From Clostridia bacterium (GTDB lineage: Bacteria; Bacillota; Clostridia; UMGS1810): 32,577 nucleotides of DNA. Position numbers and translations under genes: made by a program. Under the pieces are notes generated by a model. That model did not search any database, was not told the origin of the DNA, and saw nothing but the letters and a program-made list of their open reading frames with translations. The DNA lies in contig JAFQBA010000088.1 in the NCBI GenBank assembly GCA_017416845.1, positions 1-32,577 on the forward strand, in the 5' to 3' direction. Positions 7,357-15,729 of the stretch are shown piece by piece (within the stretch, counting starts at the first letter, position 1; each line of letters begins with the position of its first letter).

Positions 7357-8865
7357 TTATCTCCTTTTAACCATTGAAAGAAGCTCTTTCAATGTGTTTT
7401 TTTCACGTGTAATAAGAATGATAATGTAAATTGATGCCCCAACTGCCACCGATGCAATAAACTCAATCCAAATGCCAAAGCTTTCGGGTATAATCAATTT
7501 AAGACCAATAACAACTGCAACCATTATGGCAGAAGCAAGAATTGGAATTCCAACACTTTTAACATATTCCGTTTCACTTACAAACACACTGCGTCTTGTT
7601 ACTGTGTGATAGACCGGAACCGAGAAAAAGGTTGATGCTACTTTTGCTACAAGAAGATAGATTACTCCGAATCTTGCAAGAATAAGCATCAGCAAAAGAT
7701 TTATCGAATTATTAAGAACATCAAGGCCAAGCACGGTTTTTGGTTTTTTCATTGCATAAAGCACGGCACTGCCCGGTGCAAAAGTTATTGTACTAAACAT
7801 CGATGACACCGCAAGACACTGAATGTAGATTGCGGCACCTGCATATTCACTGCCAAAGAATGCAGGCAAAAATTCACTTGCAGTAACTGCAAGTCCTGCA
7901 AGAACCGGAAATGCTGCAATGGCAAGATATTTTGACATTTTGAGATAAAGTGAAGCAACTTTTTTTACATTATCTGCAAATTTTGAAAGGGTTGAAAGTG
8001 CCACCTGTGAAACCGCCGAAATTATAACTTGACTTGGTTTTGCAAGCAAATCCTTTGCAAAGAAATATATTCCCAAAACGCTTTTATCAGCAAAGGTTGC
8101 GGCAATAATAAGCTCATCGGCTTTGCTCACAAGATAATCAAAAATCTGTCTTATTGTTACCGAGCTTGCAAAGGATTTAACCTTTTTTATAAATTCAATG
8201 TCAAAATGAAATCCCATACGGTAGCCATTGCGGAACGCCCCGATAACATAACAAATGAGCATAAGACTTCTGCTGAGAAGCGTTCCCATTACGTAGCCTA
8301 TCATACTTTTTGTAAGAATGATAAATACTACTGTAAAGACAGTATCGGCAACCATTTTTAAAACATCAATTTTGACGGTAATATCGAGACGGAGTTCCTT
8401 TTGAAGATAGCAGTGGAACGTTCTTGAAAGACCGGAAACAAAAACACAGGGACCCACAAGCAAAATCATGGTTTTTAGGCCTTCAAGCTCATAAAAGCTG
8501 TCAATCCATGGTGCGCAAAGCATAATAGCCGCAGAAACAAGAGCCGATGAACAAAGATCTATCCAGAAAACTGTGGAAAATTGTCTTGAGCCGCTGTCTT
8601 TTTCAACAATAAGTGCCTGACTGAAACCAATTTTATTAAGCAGGTCACCAATGCTGAGAACCACCAAAAGTGCCGAAATATAGGCAAATCCCATGGGAGA
8701 AATAACCATGGCAAGAACAATTTTATATAGCGGACCGTATACCATATTTATAACAGACTGTGCAGTTGTCCACTTTGCACTTTTAATTACCTTGGTTTTT
8801 ATTTCATTTGTCGAAGTTGTGTTTTCACTGTTTGTCACACTGTTATTTTCCTCAGACACTAACAA
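7357..8865 (-). CDS. Wzx-type polysaccharide flippase (MOP/PST family)
   Basis: This 502-residue integral membrane protein has about 12-14 hydrophobic helices. The N-terminus carries the pattern IKSAKWTTAQSVINMVYGPLYK, then helices with QALIVEKDSGSR, as in the WzxC/RfbX oligosaccharide flippase group. It would move the undecaprenyl-diphosphate-linked repeat unit across the cytoplasmic membrane. The first 20 residues are polar, rich in Asn, Ser and Thr, and of unknown purpose. A TTG at 8865 (four bases after GAGG) and a GTG at 8859 (ten bases after it) are both credible starts. It stands between a TupA-like enzyme and the surface-carbohydrate transferase in a tight leftward run. Confidence 0.88.
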   Translation of the reverse strand: MLVSEENNSVTNSENTTSTNEIKTKVIKSAKWTTAQSVINMVYGPLYKIVLAMVISPMGFAYISALLVVLSIGDLLNKIGFSQALIVEKDSGSRQFSTVFWIDLCSSALVSAAIMLCAPWIDSFYELEGLKTMILLVGPCVFVSGLSRTFHCYLQKELRLDITVKIDVLKMVADTVFTVVFIILTKSMIGYVMGTLLSRSLMLICYVIGAFRNGYRMGFHFDIEFIKKVKSFASSVTIRQIFDYLVSKADELIIAATFADKSVLGIYFFAKDLLAKPSQVIISAVSQVALSTLSKFADNVKKVASLYLKMSKYLAIAAFPVLAGLAVTASEFLPAFFGSEYAGAAIYIQCLAVSSMFSTITFAPGSAVLYAMKKPKTVLGLDVLNNSINLLLMLILARFGVIYLLVAKVASTFFSVPVYHTVTRRSVFVSETEYVKSVGIPILASAIMVAVVIGLKLIIPESFGIWIEFIASVAVGASIYIIILITREKNTLKELLSMVKRR

Positions 8866-8885
8866 TTCACCTCAAATATAATTAA

Positions 8886-9755
8886 TTATTTCAAGTTTAT
8901 TAATTCACCAAATTTATAATCCCATTCCTCGGGTTCAAAGGGAGTGAATCCGCTGTAGTGGAAAAATGTTATTTCACCAAAATAAACCTTACCGTTAATC
9001 TCATAAAAGTCAATCCTAACCTGTTTTATGCCCTTTGAAAGCTTCTGTGCCAATTCCTTCATTTCGTCAAAGGCTTTTGGCTTTTGAATTTCTTTGGTAG
9101 CATTGGGATGTCCCTGCGTAAACGGTAAGTGATTGAAATCCATATCATAAAAATCAAACTTTGTGTCATGAGGACGGTCGGTGGCAATGAACATAAATTC
9201 ACATTTTCCGTCAAAGCAGAAAAATTTGTAGTCTTTAAGTTCTGTTCCCGATTCATCAACCATAAACTTTTCGGCAATAATTTTGCGTTTTACATTTTTA
9301 TAAGGCCATTCCCTCGAAAGCTTGTAAAAATCACGTTTCATGGCTTTTGAAAGTTTTTTCTTTGCCGAAGCAATATCGAGCGAAGTCTTATCTTTGCAAA
9401 TAACAAGACCGCCGCTGTCGTGGTTACATTTGAGCACAAATTCATTGGGGAGAGAATCAAAATCAATTTCTTCAACACTGTCCCATGCACCAATGAGGGG
9501 TATGAGATATTCTTCGCCAATTTTATCTTTTATATATTCTCTCACGGCATATTTATCAACCATGGTTGTATACTCCGGCTTGCGGTCGTTAAGCTTTAGC
9601 CATTGAAGCTTTTCGTTGTAGGTTTTAGGATTATCAAGGTCAAGCTTTTTATCCATATGAACTCTGTATTTAAGCTTAAGAAACTGCCTGTCCGAAAGAA
9701 ATCCGAAAAGATTCTTATTTATCAGTTTGTTCAGAACTTTCTGATGAAACTTCAT
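8886..9755 (-). CDS. TupA-like ATP-grasp enzyme (copy 1)
   Basis: This 289-residue protein belongs to the TupA-like ATP-grasp family. Its signature runs NPKTYNEKLQWLKL, then DKYAVREYI, FVLKCNHDSGG and KDYKFFCFDG, ending with RIDFYEINGKVYFGEITF, where the acidic residues bind Mg-ATP. Founding members act in teichuronopeptide synthesis, and the family is predicted to form amide bonds between amino acids and uronic-acid glycans, though biochemical proof is scarce. I chose the ATG at 9755 (MKFHQ) with AGAGGGC upstream, giving a 41-base overlap with the polymerase gene; a start at 9782 lacks a good site. A second, clearly related copy lies at 14820-15713. Confidence 0.8.
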   Translation of the reverse strand: MKFHQKVLNKLINKNLFGFLSDRQFLKLKYRVHMDKKLDLDNPKTYNEKLQWLKLNDRKPEYTTMVDKYAVREYIKDKIGEEYLIPLIGAWDSVEEIDFDSLPNEFVLKCNHDSGGLVICKDKTSLDIASAKKKLSKAMKRDFYKLSREWPYKNVKRKIIAEKFMVDESGTELKDYKFFCFDGKCEFMFIATDRPHDTKFDFYDMDFNHLPFTQGHPNATKEIQKPKAFDEMKELAQKLSKGIKQVRIDFYEINGKVYFGEITFFHYSGFTPFEPEEWDYKFGELINLK

Positions 9756-11007
9756 TTTTTTCTGCCCTCTTTCTTGTTTCAAGAACGGTAATCCAAAGAA
9801 TAAAATAAATAAAGGTTGATATACTGCCGTAATATGTTACGCACGCAATATTGGACACAAGCAGCATTATGAGCACTGTAAAAGATATGAATACTACAGA
9901 GTCCGATTTGTTCTTTTTGTAAAAATAAATGTGATGTTTAATTATTTTGAAAATCAAGCCATAATATAAAACAAAACCAAACGCACCGCCGTTTACAAGA
10001 AGCTCGACAAAGTCATTGTGCGAATATGAATTGAATCCGAGATATATAACGTTAACCATTCTCGAATTCCCGAGTCCCCATCCAAGGTAGGGATATTGCC
10101 AGAAATGTTCAAGTCCGTTGGTTATCATATTATATCGCATTTGCGTTGTTGAATCCATTCCGCCATCATACTCACCCCAACCAAAGCCTTTCAAAATTCG
10201 ATCAACAGCAGTTTGAGTAATATCCATAGAAAAAAGAATAACAAGTCCTACAACAACCGCTATAATTCCGAAATATACCTTTGCTAACTGTTTTGAATCA
10301 CCGGATGATTTTGACGTCAGCTTATAATAAGCAAGCATTACAAGTCCGACAGCAAGAAGCAAAATTGCCTTTCGACTCCCTGTTGCCATGGCTGTAATAA
10401 ACGGCATAAGCATAAGCAGATAACAATACTTCTTGCCTCTTACAACAGCATAATAAATAAGAATAACCGTAGAAAATACACATTGCAGACCTATTACATT
10501 TGTGTTGTTTACATCTGCGCCCAGACGCTGTGCTTCAAGCGAACCGCTTTGAAGCGTTGCCTGAGTGTAAAAGGCGGAAAATCCGCCATATTCATAAACC
10601 ACATACACAGAAAGAGCCAGACCGCATATGGCAATGCACCACAAAACGATTTCAGCTGCGTTTTTCTTTATAACATAGTCTCCCACAAAGGCAACCAAAA
10701 AAGCACAAGCCAATAAAAGAGGAATTTGAACAGAAGTCAAACTTGAATCATATGCCCAAATACCGCTTGCCGCACAATAACCTACAAAGAGAAATAACCT
10801 TTTGGTGTATGATGGAATAATAATCCTACAATTATCCCAAAATAATATTCTTACAAAAAGGAGTCCCATAAGCACAGCATATCCGCCATACAAAACCGGA
10901 ATGGTTGTTTTGCAGCTGAGGATGGCTATATATGCGATAAATACTACGCTTATTGTTGTTATATTTAGTTTTTTTGAATCTCTGTTATCTGCGAGTTTTT
11001 CCAACAA
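9715..11007 (-). CDS. Wzy polymerase / O-antigen ligase family membrane protein
   Basis: This protein of about 430 residues has roughly ten to twelve hydrophobic segments and one large external loop. That loop contains YPYLGWGLGNSRM followed by SYSHNDFVELLVNGGAFGF, the conserved region of the Wzy_C/WaaL family. It should polymerise or transfer the flipped repeat units outside the membrane. Start codons are TTG: the one at 11013 touches the AAAGGA site, whereas 11007 (six bases away) or 11004 fit better, so I use 11007. It begins the left half of the locus after the DUF4143 ATPase, with a possible promoter of its own at 11046-11073. Confidence 0.82.
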   Translation of the reverse strand: MLEKLADNRDSKKLNITTISVVFIAYIAILSCKTTIPVLYGGYAVLMGLLFVRILFWDNCRIIIPSYTKRLFLFVGYCAASGIWAYDSSLTSVQIPLLLACAFLVAFVGDYVIKKNAAEIVLWCIAICGLALSVYVVYEYGGFSAFYTQATLQSGSLEAQRLGADVNNTNVIGLQCVFSTVILIYYAVVRGKKYCYLLMLMPFITAMATGSRKAILLLAVGLVMLAYYKLTSKSSGDSKQLAKVYFGIIAVVVGLVILFSMDITQTAVDRILKGFGWGEYDGGMDSTTQMRYNMITNGLEHFWQYPYLGWGLGNSRMVNVIYLGFNSYSHNDFVELLVNGGAFGFVLYYGLIFKIIKHHIYFYKKNKSDSVVFISFTVLIMLLVSNIACVTYYGSISTFIYFILWITVLETRKRAEKNEVSSESSEQTDK

Positions 11008-11045
11008 TATCAATCCTTTGTGTATCCTTATAATTTTATATATTC

Positions 11046-11073
11046 AATATAAATAGTGTATTTTGACGTCCAA
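11046..11073 (-). promoter_or_regulatory. Possible promoter for the polymerase-to-cytidylyltransferase operon
   Basis: On the minus strand TTGGAC (11073-11068) and TATATT (11051-11046) are 16 bases apart. The -35 lies within an imperfect palindrome, ATTTTG-GACGT-CAAAAT, at 11060-11076. This would let genes from 11007 to 5303 be transcribed separately from the ATPase gene. I see no terminator after the ATPase gene, so read-through is also possible. Confidence 0.4.
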
Positions 11074-11101
11074 AATAGTCATAAACAAATACTTGCTTTT
11101 T

Positions 11102-12418
11102 TTACATAAACATAACAAAATATATCGGCATATATGTGATTAAGCCTTTATGCGATATTTTGCGTTCATTGGATAATACAACAGCTTTTCTTATATTGTA
11201 CGATTCGTTTGAAACAAAATTATTCAAAGCACTATGAACTGTATAATCCTTTCCCGATTTTACCTCAATCGGCACCGCAGATAAAGAATCATAGTCATCA
11301 ACCAAGAAATCAACTTCCCCCTTATTCCTGTTATCATAGTAATAAAGTTTGTGTCCGTGGGCTTTGAGTTCTGATGCAACAACAGATTCATAAACAGTAC
11401 CCAAATTTATACTTTTTTCAGAATCGAGGATTGCACGTATGTTATGCTTATATAAAACATTTGTAAGGATACCCACATCATTAAGGTACAACTTTAGCAA
11501 ATTTTTTCCGCTCGATTCAATAAGCGGAAATACCGGTGTTGAAATTGCTTTAACTTCAAGCGCAATACCTGCGCTGATTAAATAGTCAAACTCATCTTCA
11601 TAATCAGAAAACCTTTTTCCTTTTATCCCTTCAATATTTTGAATAACAACACGTTTCTTTTTGTTTTCAAGATTTGACGGAATTTGGTCATATATTCTGT
11701 GAATTTTGAGTTTTTTCTCGCTGTCATATTTTGATGCATCTGCTCCGTAATAACCATGAATTTCATTTTGAATGGTTCGTACATTTACAATATTTTTATC
11801 TTTGATAAAGCTATTTACCGCATCCGGAAGACCACCTACAAGCAAATATTTTTTAAATAAGTCCATCACTTTTTCATGCATGGTCTCATCAAGGCATTCT
11901 TGCCTTTCAAATTTATTTTTCAAAGCATCTACAGCAAAAGCATTAAAACCCTGACTTATAAGAAACTCCTCAAAATCAAGGGGATACATTTGCTTTCTTT
12001 CTATACTTCCGATAGGAATGGATGTTGTTTCATTCAAGGTTACTCCAAGCAGAGAACCGCTTGCAATATAACTAAACTTATTATCGTCTTTTAAAAATTT
12101 CAGCATAGTAATCAAATGAGGATAAACCTGAATTTCATCTATGAAAATAAGAGTATTCTCTTTATCCTTCATTTTTTCGCCTGCTATCATACTTACCTGC
12201 AAATAAAAGTCATCAACTGTTTTTGCTTTTGCAAATAATTGGTCACCGTCAAAATCCTGAACCATATTGATTTCAATATAGTTATCAAACATTTTTTTTC
12301 CAACATAACGAATAATGTAGGTTTTACCTATCTGTCTTGCTCCTTCAATCAGCAAAACCTTATTGGAATCGGAGTTGAAATAGTCTTCAATATATGCTTG
12401 AATTTTTCGAAATAACAT
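11102..12418 (-). CDS. AAA_14/DUF4143 ATPase
   Basis: This 438-residue protein has an N-terminal P-loop ATPase domain: Walker A EGARQIGKT at about 25-33, Walker B LIFIDEIQ at 90-97, and a sensor-like SYIASGSLLG at 116-125. The DUF4143 C-terminus carries GEVDFLVDD at 367-375 and PIEVKSGK at 383-390. D370, E385 and K387 match a PD-(D/E)XK nuclease-fold triad, so nucleic-acid cleavage is possible but unproven. The family is widespread in Clostridia and Bacteroidetes and its function is not settled. It is unrelated to polysaccharide synthesis, looks more AT-rich than its neighbours, and has its own promoter with a striking repeat array. It is probably a later insertion. GGAGG lies eight bases before the ATG. 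Confidence 0.85.
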   Translation of the reverse strand: MLFRKIQAYIEDYFNSDSNKVLLIEGARQIGKTYIIRYVGKKMFDNYIEINMVQDFDGDQLFAKAKTVDDFYLQVSMIAGEKMKDKENTLIFIDEIQVYPHLITMLKFLKDDNKFSYIASGSLLGVTLNETTSIPIGSIERKQMYPLDFEEFLISQGFNAFAVDALKNKFERQECLDETMHEKVMDLFKKYLLVGGLPDAVNSFIKDKNIVNVRTIQNEIHGYYGADASKYDSEKKLKIHRIYDQIPSNLENKKKRVVIQNIEGIKGKRFSDYEDEFDYLISAGIALEVKAISTPVFPLIESSGKNLLKLYLNDVGILTNVLYKHNIRAILDSEKSINLGTVYESVVASELKAHGHKLYYYDNRNKGEVDFLVDDYDSLSAVPIEVKSGKDYTVHSALNNFVSNESYNIRKAVVLSNERKISHKGLITYMPIYFVMFM

Positions 12419-12434
12419 AATACATTCCTCCGCG

Positions 12435-12513
12435 TTACACTTTTCAATGCATTTTATGTGTGATTATTTACACTTTTCAACAATAATATAACACGTTATT
12501 TTACACTTGTCAA
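12435..12513. repeat. Three 13-bp direct repeats at exact 33-bp spacing over the DUF4143 ATPase promoter
   Basis: TTACACTTTTCAA occurs at 12435-12447 and 12468-12480, and TTACACTTGTCAA at 12501-12513, each starting exactly 33 bases after the last. In the direction of transcription the copies read TTGAMAAGTGTAA. One contains the -35 hexamer, one covers the predicted start of transcription, and one lies just before the ribosome site. The intervening 20-base spacers are not alike. Same-face spacing of three helical turns suggests cooperative binding of a repressor. Confidence 0.8.
12485..12513 (-). promoter_or_regulatory. Consensus promoter for the DUF4143 ATPase gene
   Basis: On the minus strand TTGACA (12513-12508) and TATATT (12490-12485) are separated by 17 bases. 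Transcription should begin near 12478. The -35 hexamer is itself part of the third 13-bp repeat, so occupation of that repeat would block polymerase. Confidence 0.8.
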
Positions 12514-12526
12514 TGTAAATCCTCAA

Positions 12527-12549
12527 TAAAAACTCTGTTTTTACAGGAG
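12527..12549 (-). terminator. Weak intrinsic terminator after the eight-gene polysaccharide operon
   Basis: On the minus strand CTCCTGT pairs with ACAGAG around AAAA with one bulged base, followed by TTTTTATT. It stands 19 bases after the GT4 gene stop and just before the ATPase promoter. The stem is short, so termination may be partial. Confidence 0.4.
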
Positions 12550-12567
12550 ACAACATTTTTAACACAA

Positions 12568-13728
12568 TTATTTTTCCAATTGCTCACCAATGAAATTCAA
12601 AATATTATCTGCTCTTTTTTCAATGCTGAATTTTTCAGAATCCAAAAGAGCTTTTTGCGAAAGTCTGTTTCGAAGTTCTTCATCATTATAAAGCTTTTGA
12701 ATTGCCGCTCTTATTTCTTCAACGGAATCAGGATTAACCAAAATTGAATTTTCGCTGTTTAAAGCATCATAATTAAAGGGCAAATCCGATGAAACAATTG
12801 TTTTACCACAGCTCATAGCTTCAACCACTGCATTGCATGAGCCTTCACTTTGGGTGGGCAAACAGAAAATATCAACAGCGTTTAAAAATGTGCAAACCTC
12901 TTCGTGTTCAAGAGCCTTGCAAAAGAGAACCTTTTCGCCGCATGGGGGATTATCGCCTCTGCCGGCAAAGGCAAGATACACATTGTCTATGGAATTAACC
13001 GCTTCCAAAAGTCGCCTGTCGCCTTTTCGTGGGATAAATCCACCAACAAATCCCACAATGAATTTATCTTTTGGAAGACCGAGTTTTTCTCGGCACTCTT
13101 CTTTGTCTTTAACCACAAACATAGATTTATCCGTTGCATTTGGAGCAATAATCATGGGAATATCATCAAAAATCTTTTCATCTTTTAGTTCATTTGCGTT
13201 CTTCGTGGACACTGCAATGACGCCTGTCAAGCCTTCAATATGCTTTGGAGTGAGTGAGCCGAAGTGACATCTTATCTGACTTTCAAAGTCACATTCACCA
13301 TATGCCACAAAGGTGGGCAAGCCAAGCTTTCTACCCACTTTTATGGCGGCAAGTCCGCCGTTTAAGAAAAAGTGACCGTACACGAAATCAAATTTCTTTT
13401 TAAGCTTTTTCGCAATGCGAAGAGCCGCTTTTTCAAAAAGACTTTCGGATATGTGAATGGTGTTAAACGGTCCTACCTGTTTTGCAGATGCAGAAAAGTA
13501 CCTCGGATAATACACAGTAACTTCCTTACCGCCGGGGGTGATTTGCTTTGTAACCTTTGGTATGGTTTTCACCTTGCCTCTGTACTGTGTTACCGACACA
13601 GGTGAAATCACCGTACAGTCAACGCCCTTATCTGCCAGGGCAAATATGAGATTTTGAAAAAACACATTTCTGTATGAATTAACATTATCGGGAACCATGC
13701 CCACAAAAAGTGCATTAATTTTTTTCAT
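12568..13728 (-). CDS. Family 4 glycosyltransferase (GT-B)
   Basis: This 386-residue GT-B enzyme has a donor-binding half with NATDKSMF at about 197-204, GFVGGFIPRKGDRRLLEAV from about 226, and the EX7E motif (E295 and E303 in SEGSCNAVVEAMSCG). It would add one sugar from an NDP donor to the lipid-linked repeat at the inner face of the membrane. It is the last gene of the operon that begins at 20799, 15 bases after the preceding gene. The start has AAGGGATG upstream. The sugar specificity cannot be read from the sequence. Confidence 0.88.
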   Translation of the reverse strand: MKKINALFVGMVPDNVNSYRNVFFQNLIFALADKGVDCTVISPVSVTQYRGKVKTIPKVTKQITPGGKEVTVYYPRYFSASAKQVGPFNTIHISESLFEKAALRIAKKLKKKFDFVYGHFFLNGGLAAIKVGRKLGLPTFVAYGECDFESQIRCHFGSLTPKHIEGLTGVIAVSTKNANELKDEKIFDDIPMIIAPNATDKSMFVVKDKEECREKLGLPKDKFIVGFVGGFIPRKGDRRLLEAVNSIDNVYLAFAGRGDNPPCGEKVLFCKALEHEEVCTFLNAVDIFCLPTQSEGSCNAVVEAMSCGKTIVSSDLPFNYDALNSENSILVNPDSVEEIRAAIQKLYNDEELRNRLSQKALLDSEKFSIEKRADNILNFIGEQLEK

Positions 13729-13743
13729 GCTTTCATCCCTTAA

Positions 13744-14823
13744 TTATTTTATAAAATCAATAATACTCTCTGTATAACATTTATCGTCATCGCAAATTTT
13801 TGCAAGAGCCTCCGTACATGCTTTGTCAAAGTCTTCTTTAGAAATACTCATATAGTATTCATATAGTCTGTCAGCAAAGTTTTCGTCTGTTTTAAGACCT
13901 GTTCCGACACCGCTTTTTTCAACAAGATTTTTCTTATGGCCAACACTTTCGGTAAACTGGGGAATGTGATATATAAGTCCGTCATAGAACCTGTTTGAAA
14001 CAGCATTTTCAAGCTCTTTTTCAGCCACATCGGGTCTTCCGTAGCCATAGCTGTTGTTTAAAATGTGAGCATTTGCCAAAAGAGAGGGTTTATCTTTGTT
14101 GTCATAAACTCCCGTAAATGTGATATTTTTAATTCCTTCATCCTTGGCATATTTTTCATACTGTTCAAGCTCAGGACCTGCACCGTGATAAACAAGCTGA
14201 AAACGGCTGTCGTTTTTTAGGGCATCTATAATAAATTTCTGATGAGCAAAAAAACGCATTGCTCCGTTCCATACCACATTAAGAGGTTCGGTTTCATTCT
14301 TTTTGAAGCTGTGACTTTCTCTTTTTGCTTCTTCGGGATTGAAATTGTGAGCAAGAACATATTTGTCGGACTTGGGAAGAAAGCTTTTGAATCCTTCTGA
14401 AGAAATTGCGGTGAAAACACTGTTTTCAACAATTCTTTTTTCTGCCTTGGCAAAAAGTGAAATATGTTCAAAGCTGTAGTCTCTCACATCAAAAATATAT
14501 TTATCCTTATATTTTTTAAGCACATCCCAAATAAGCACACCGCTTAAGGTTGAAAGGATAATAAGCTTGTCATATTTTTTTGATTTAATTCTCTTTTTCA
14601 GCCATTTTCTAAAACCGAAAAAGTCAAAAAGCTTTGCGATTTTACCTTTGCTAAGATCCGATGCACTGCCGTAATATGCATAATTTTCGGAAAGGTCGAG
14701 CTCATATGCGCCCCTGTTCCAAAAAAGCACTTCATATTCACTTTTGTTTTCGTCAAGAAGCTTTGTGTATCTCGTAAGATACGGGCAATATTTTAAGTCG
14801 CCGCAAAAAACCAAAGCAATCAT
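13744..14823 (-). CDS. Glycosyltransferase-like GT-B protein of the polysaccharide operon
   Basis: This 359-residue protein has an alternating alpha/beta pattern expected of a GT-B fold. The N-terminal half contains YIFDVRDYSFEH, and the C-terminal half contains VVWNGAMRFFAHQKFII and YHGAGPELEQYEKYA, which look like the start of a nucleotide-sugar-binding domain. The clear EX7E motif of GT4 enzymes is not obvious, so the family is less certain. The start codon overlaps the stop of the TupA-like gene by four bases (ATGA), with AAAGGAGC upstream, indicating translational coupling. It presumably adds a sugar to the repeat unit, which is inferred mostly from context. Confidence 0.6.
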   Translation of the reverse strand: MIALVFCGDLKYCPYLTRYTKLLDENKSEYEVLFWNRGAYELDLSENYAYYGSASDLSKGKIAKLFDFFGFRKWLKKRIKSKKYDKLIILSTLSGVLIWDVLKKYKDKYIFDVRDYSFEHISLFAKAEKRIVENSVFTAISSEGFKSFLPKSDKYVLAHNFNPEEAKRESHSFKKNETEPLNVVWNGAMRFFAHQKFIIDALKNDSRFQLVYHGAGPELEQYEKYAKDEGIKNITFTGVYDNKDKPSLLANAHILNNSYGYGRPDVAEKELENAVSNRFYDGLIYHIPQFTESVGHKKNLVEKSGVGTGLKTDENFADRLYEYYMSISKEDFDKACTEALAKICDDDKCYTESIIDFIK

Positions 14824-15713
14824 TTTTGAGATGCTCCTTTTATATCCAGATCAATAAGCTTACCCCAGATTCCGTCATATTCATCGGGGGTTATTTTCAT
14901 AAGTCCGCCGCAGGGGGTAAAAGTAAGCTCGCCAAAATAGATTTTGCCGTCAACCTCAAACCAGTCAACACGCACAAAAGGAAGGTCTTTTGCAAGCTCT
15001 TCGCTGAGTGCTTTCATTTTTTCATAAGACTCGGGAAGAGTGGCATCCTCATATACGGGATAGTCACTTCTGCCAAAGGGTGCTTTTTTGCCCGCTTTGT
15101 CAAAGAAAGTAATCTGTTCATTATCGCCCTTACCAAAGCCCTGGGCGATATACATAAATTCTGATTTACCCTTAAAGCAGAAGAATTTGTAGTCTACCAT
15201 GTTGCCGCCGAGAAATTTTTCGCAGATAATTCTCGGTTTCATTTTGCTATAGTGAAGTTCAACATTGAACTTTCCGAAATCTTCTTTCATCCACTGTTTA
15301 AGAGTCTTTTTTGTTTTTTCTATGTCAAGTTTTGATTTGTCATCACAAATTATATTATAGGCACAACCGTGGGTACATTTCATTGCAAACTGATTGGGAA
15401 GAGAATCCCAGTCTATGTCATCAACATTTTCCCACACACCAATCAGGTCATTGAGATATTCTCCCATGCCCTTTTGCTCAACATATTCCCTAACGGTGAA
15501 TTTATCGCCACACTGCACTGCGATTGGGTTGTTTGGCCATTCATAAAGTTTTAGCCACTGAAGCTTTTCATTGAAAGTCTGAGGATTTTTGAGATTAAGT
15601 TTTTTTCCGAGTACCGCCTTAAAGTATATTTTCGACATGAACTCGGGAGATGTAAGCTTTAATGCCGCCACCTGACATTTTCTTCTGATTTTATATACCA
15701 ATCCTTTACCCAT
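14820..15713 (-). CDS. TupA-like ATP-grasp enzyme (copy 2)
   Basis: This 297-residue protein carries the same ordered signature as the copy at 8886-9755: NPQTFNEKLQWLKLYEW, DKFTVREYVEQKGMGEYL, FAMKCTHGCAYNIICDD, VDYKFFCFKG, and RVDWFEVDGKIYFGELTF near the end. It is a predicted ATP-dependent ligase acting on surface glycan, perhaps attaching amino acids to uronic acids as proposed for teichuronopeptide synthesis. The ATG at 15713 follows GGAGG by five bases, so an in-frame TTG at 15725 is not the start. The gene lies between the GT2 gene and the GT-B-like gene, both tightly spaced. Confidence 0.8.
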   Translation of the reverse strand: MGKGLVYKIRRKCQVAALKLTSPEFMSKIYFKAVLGKKLNLKNPQTFNEKLQWLKLYEWPNNPIAVQCGDKFTVREYVEQKGMGEYLNDLIGVWENVDDIDWDSLPNQFAMKCTHGCAYNIICDDKSKLDIEKTKKTLKQWMKEDFGKFNVELHYSKMKPRIICEKFLGGNMVDYKFFCFKGKSEFMYIAQGFGKGDNEQITFFDKAGKKAPFGRSDYPVYEDATLPESYEKMKALSEELAKDLPFVRVDWFEVDGKIYFGELTFTPCGGLMKITPDEYDGIWGKLIDLDIKGASQK

Positions 15714-15729
15714 TTTATCCTCCAAAAAC

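Noticed and set aside
12435..12513. Three evenly spaced repeats considered as a small CRISPR array
   Set aside because: The repeat is only 13 bases with 20-base spacers, the copies coincide with promoter elements, and no cas genes are near. An operator array fits better.
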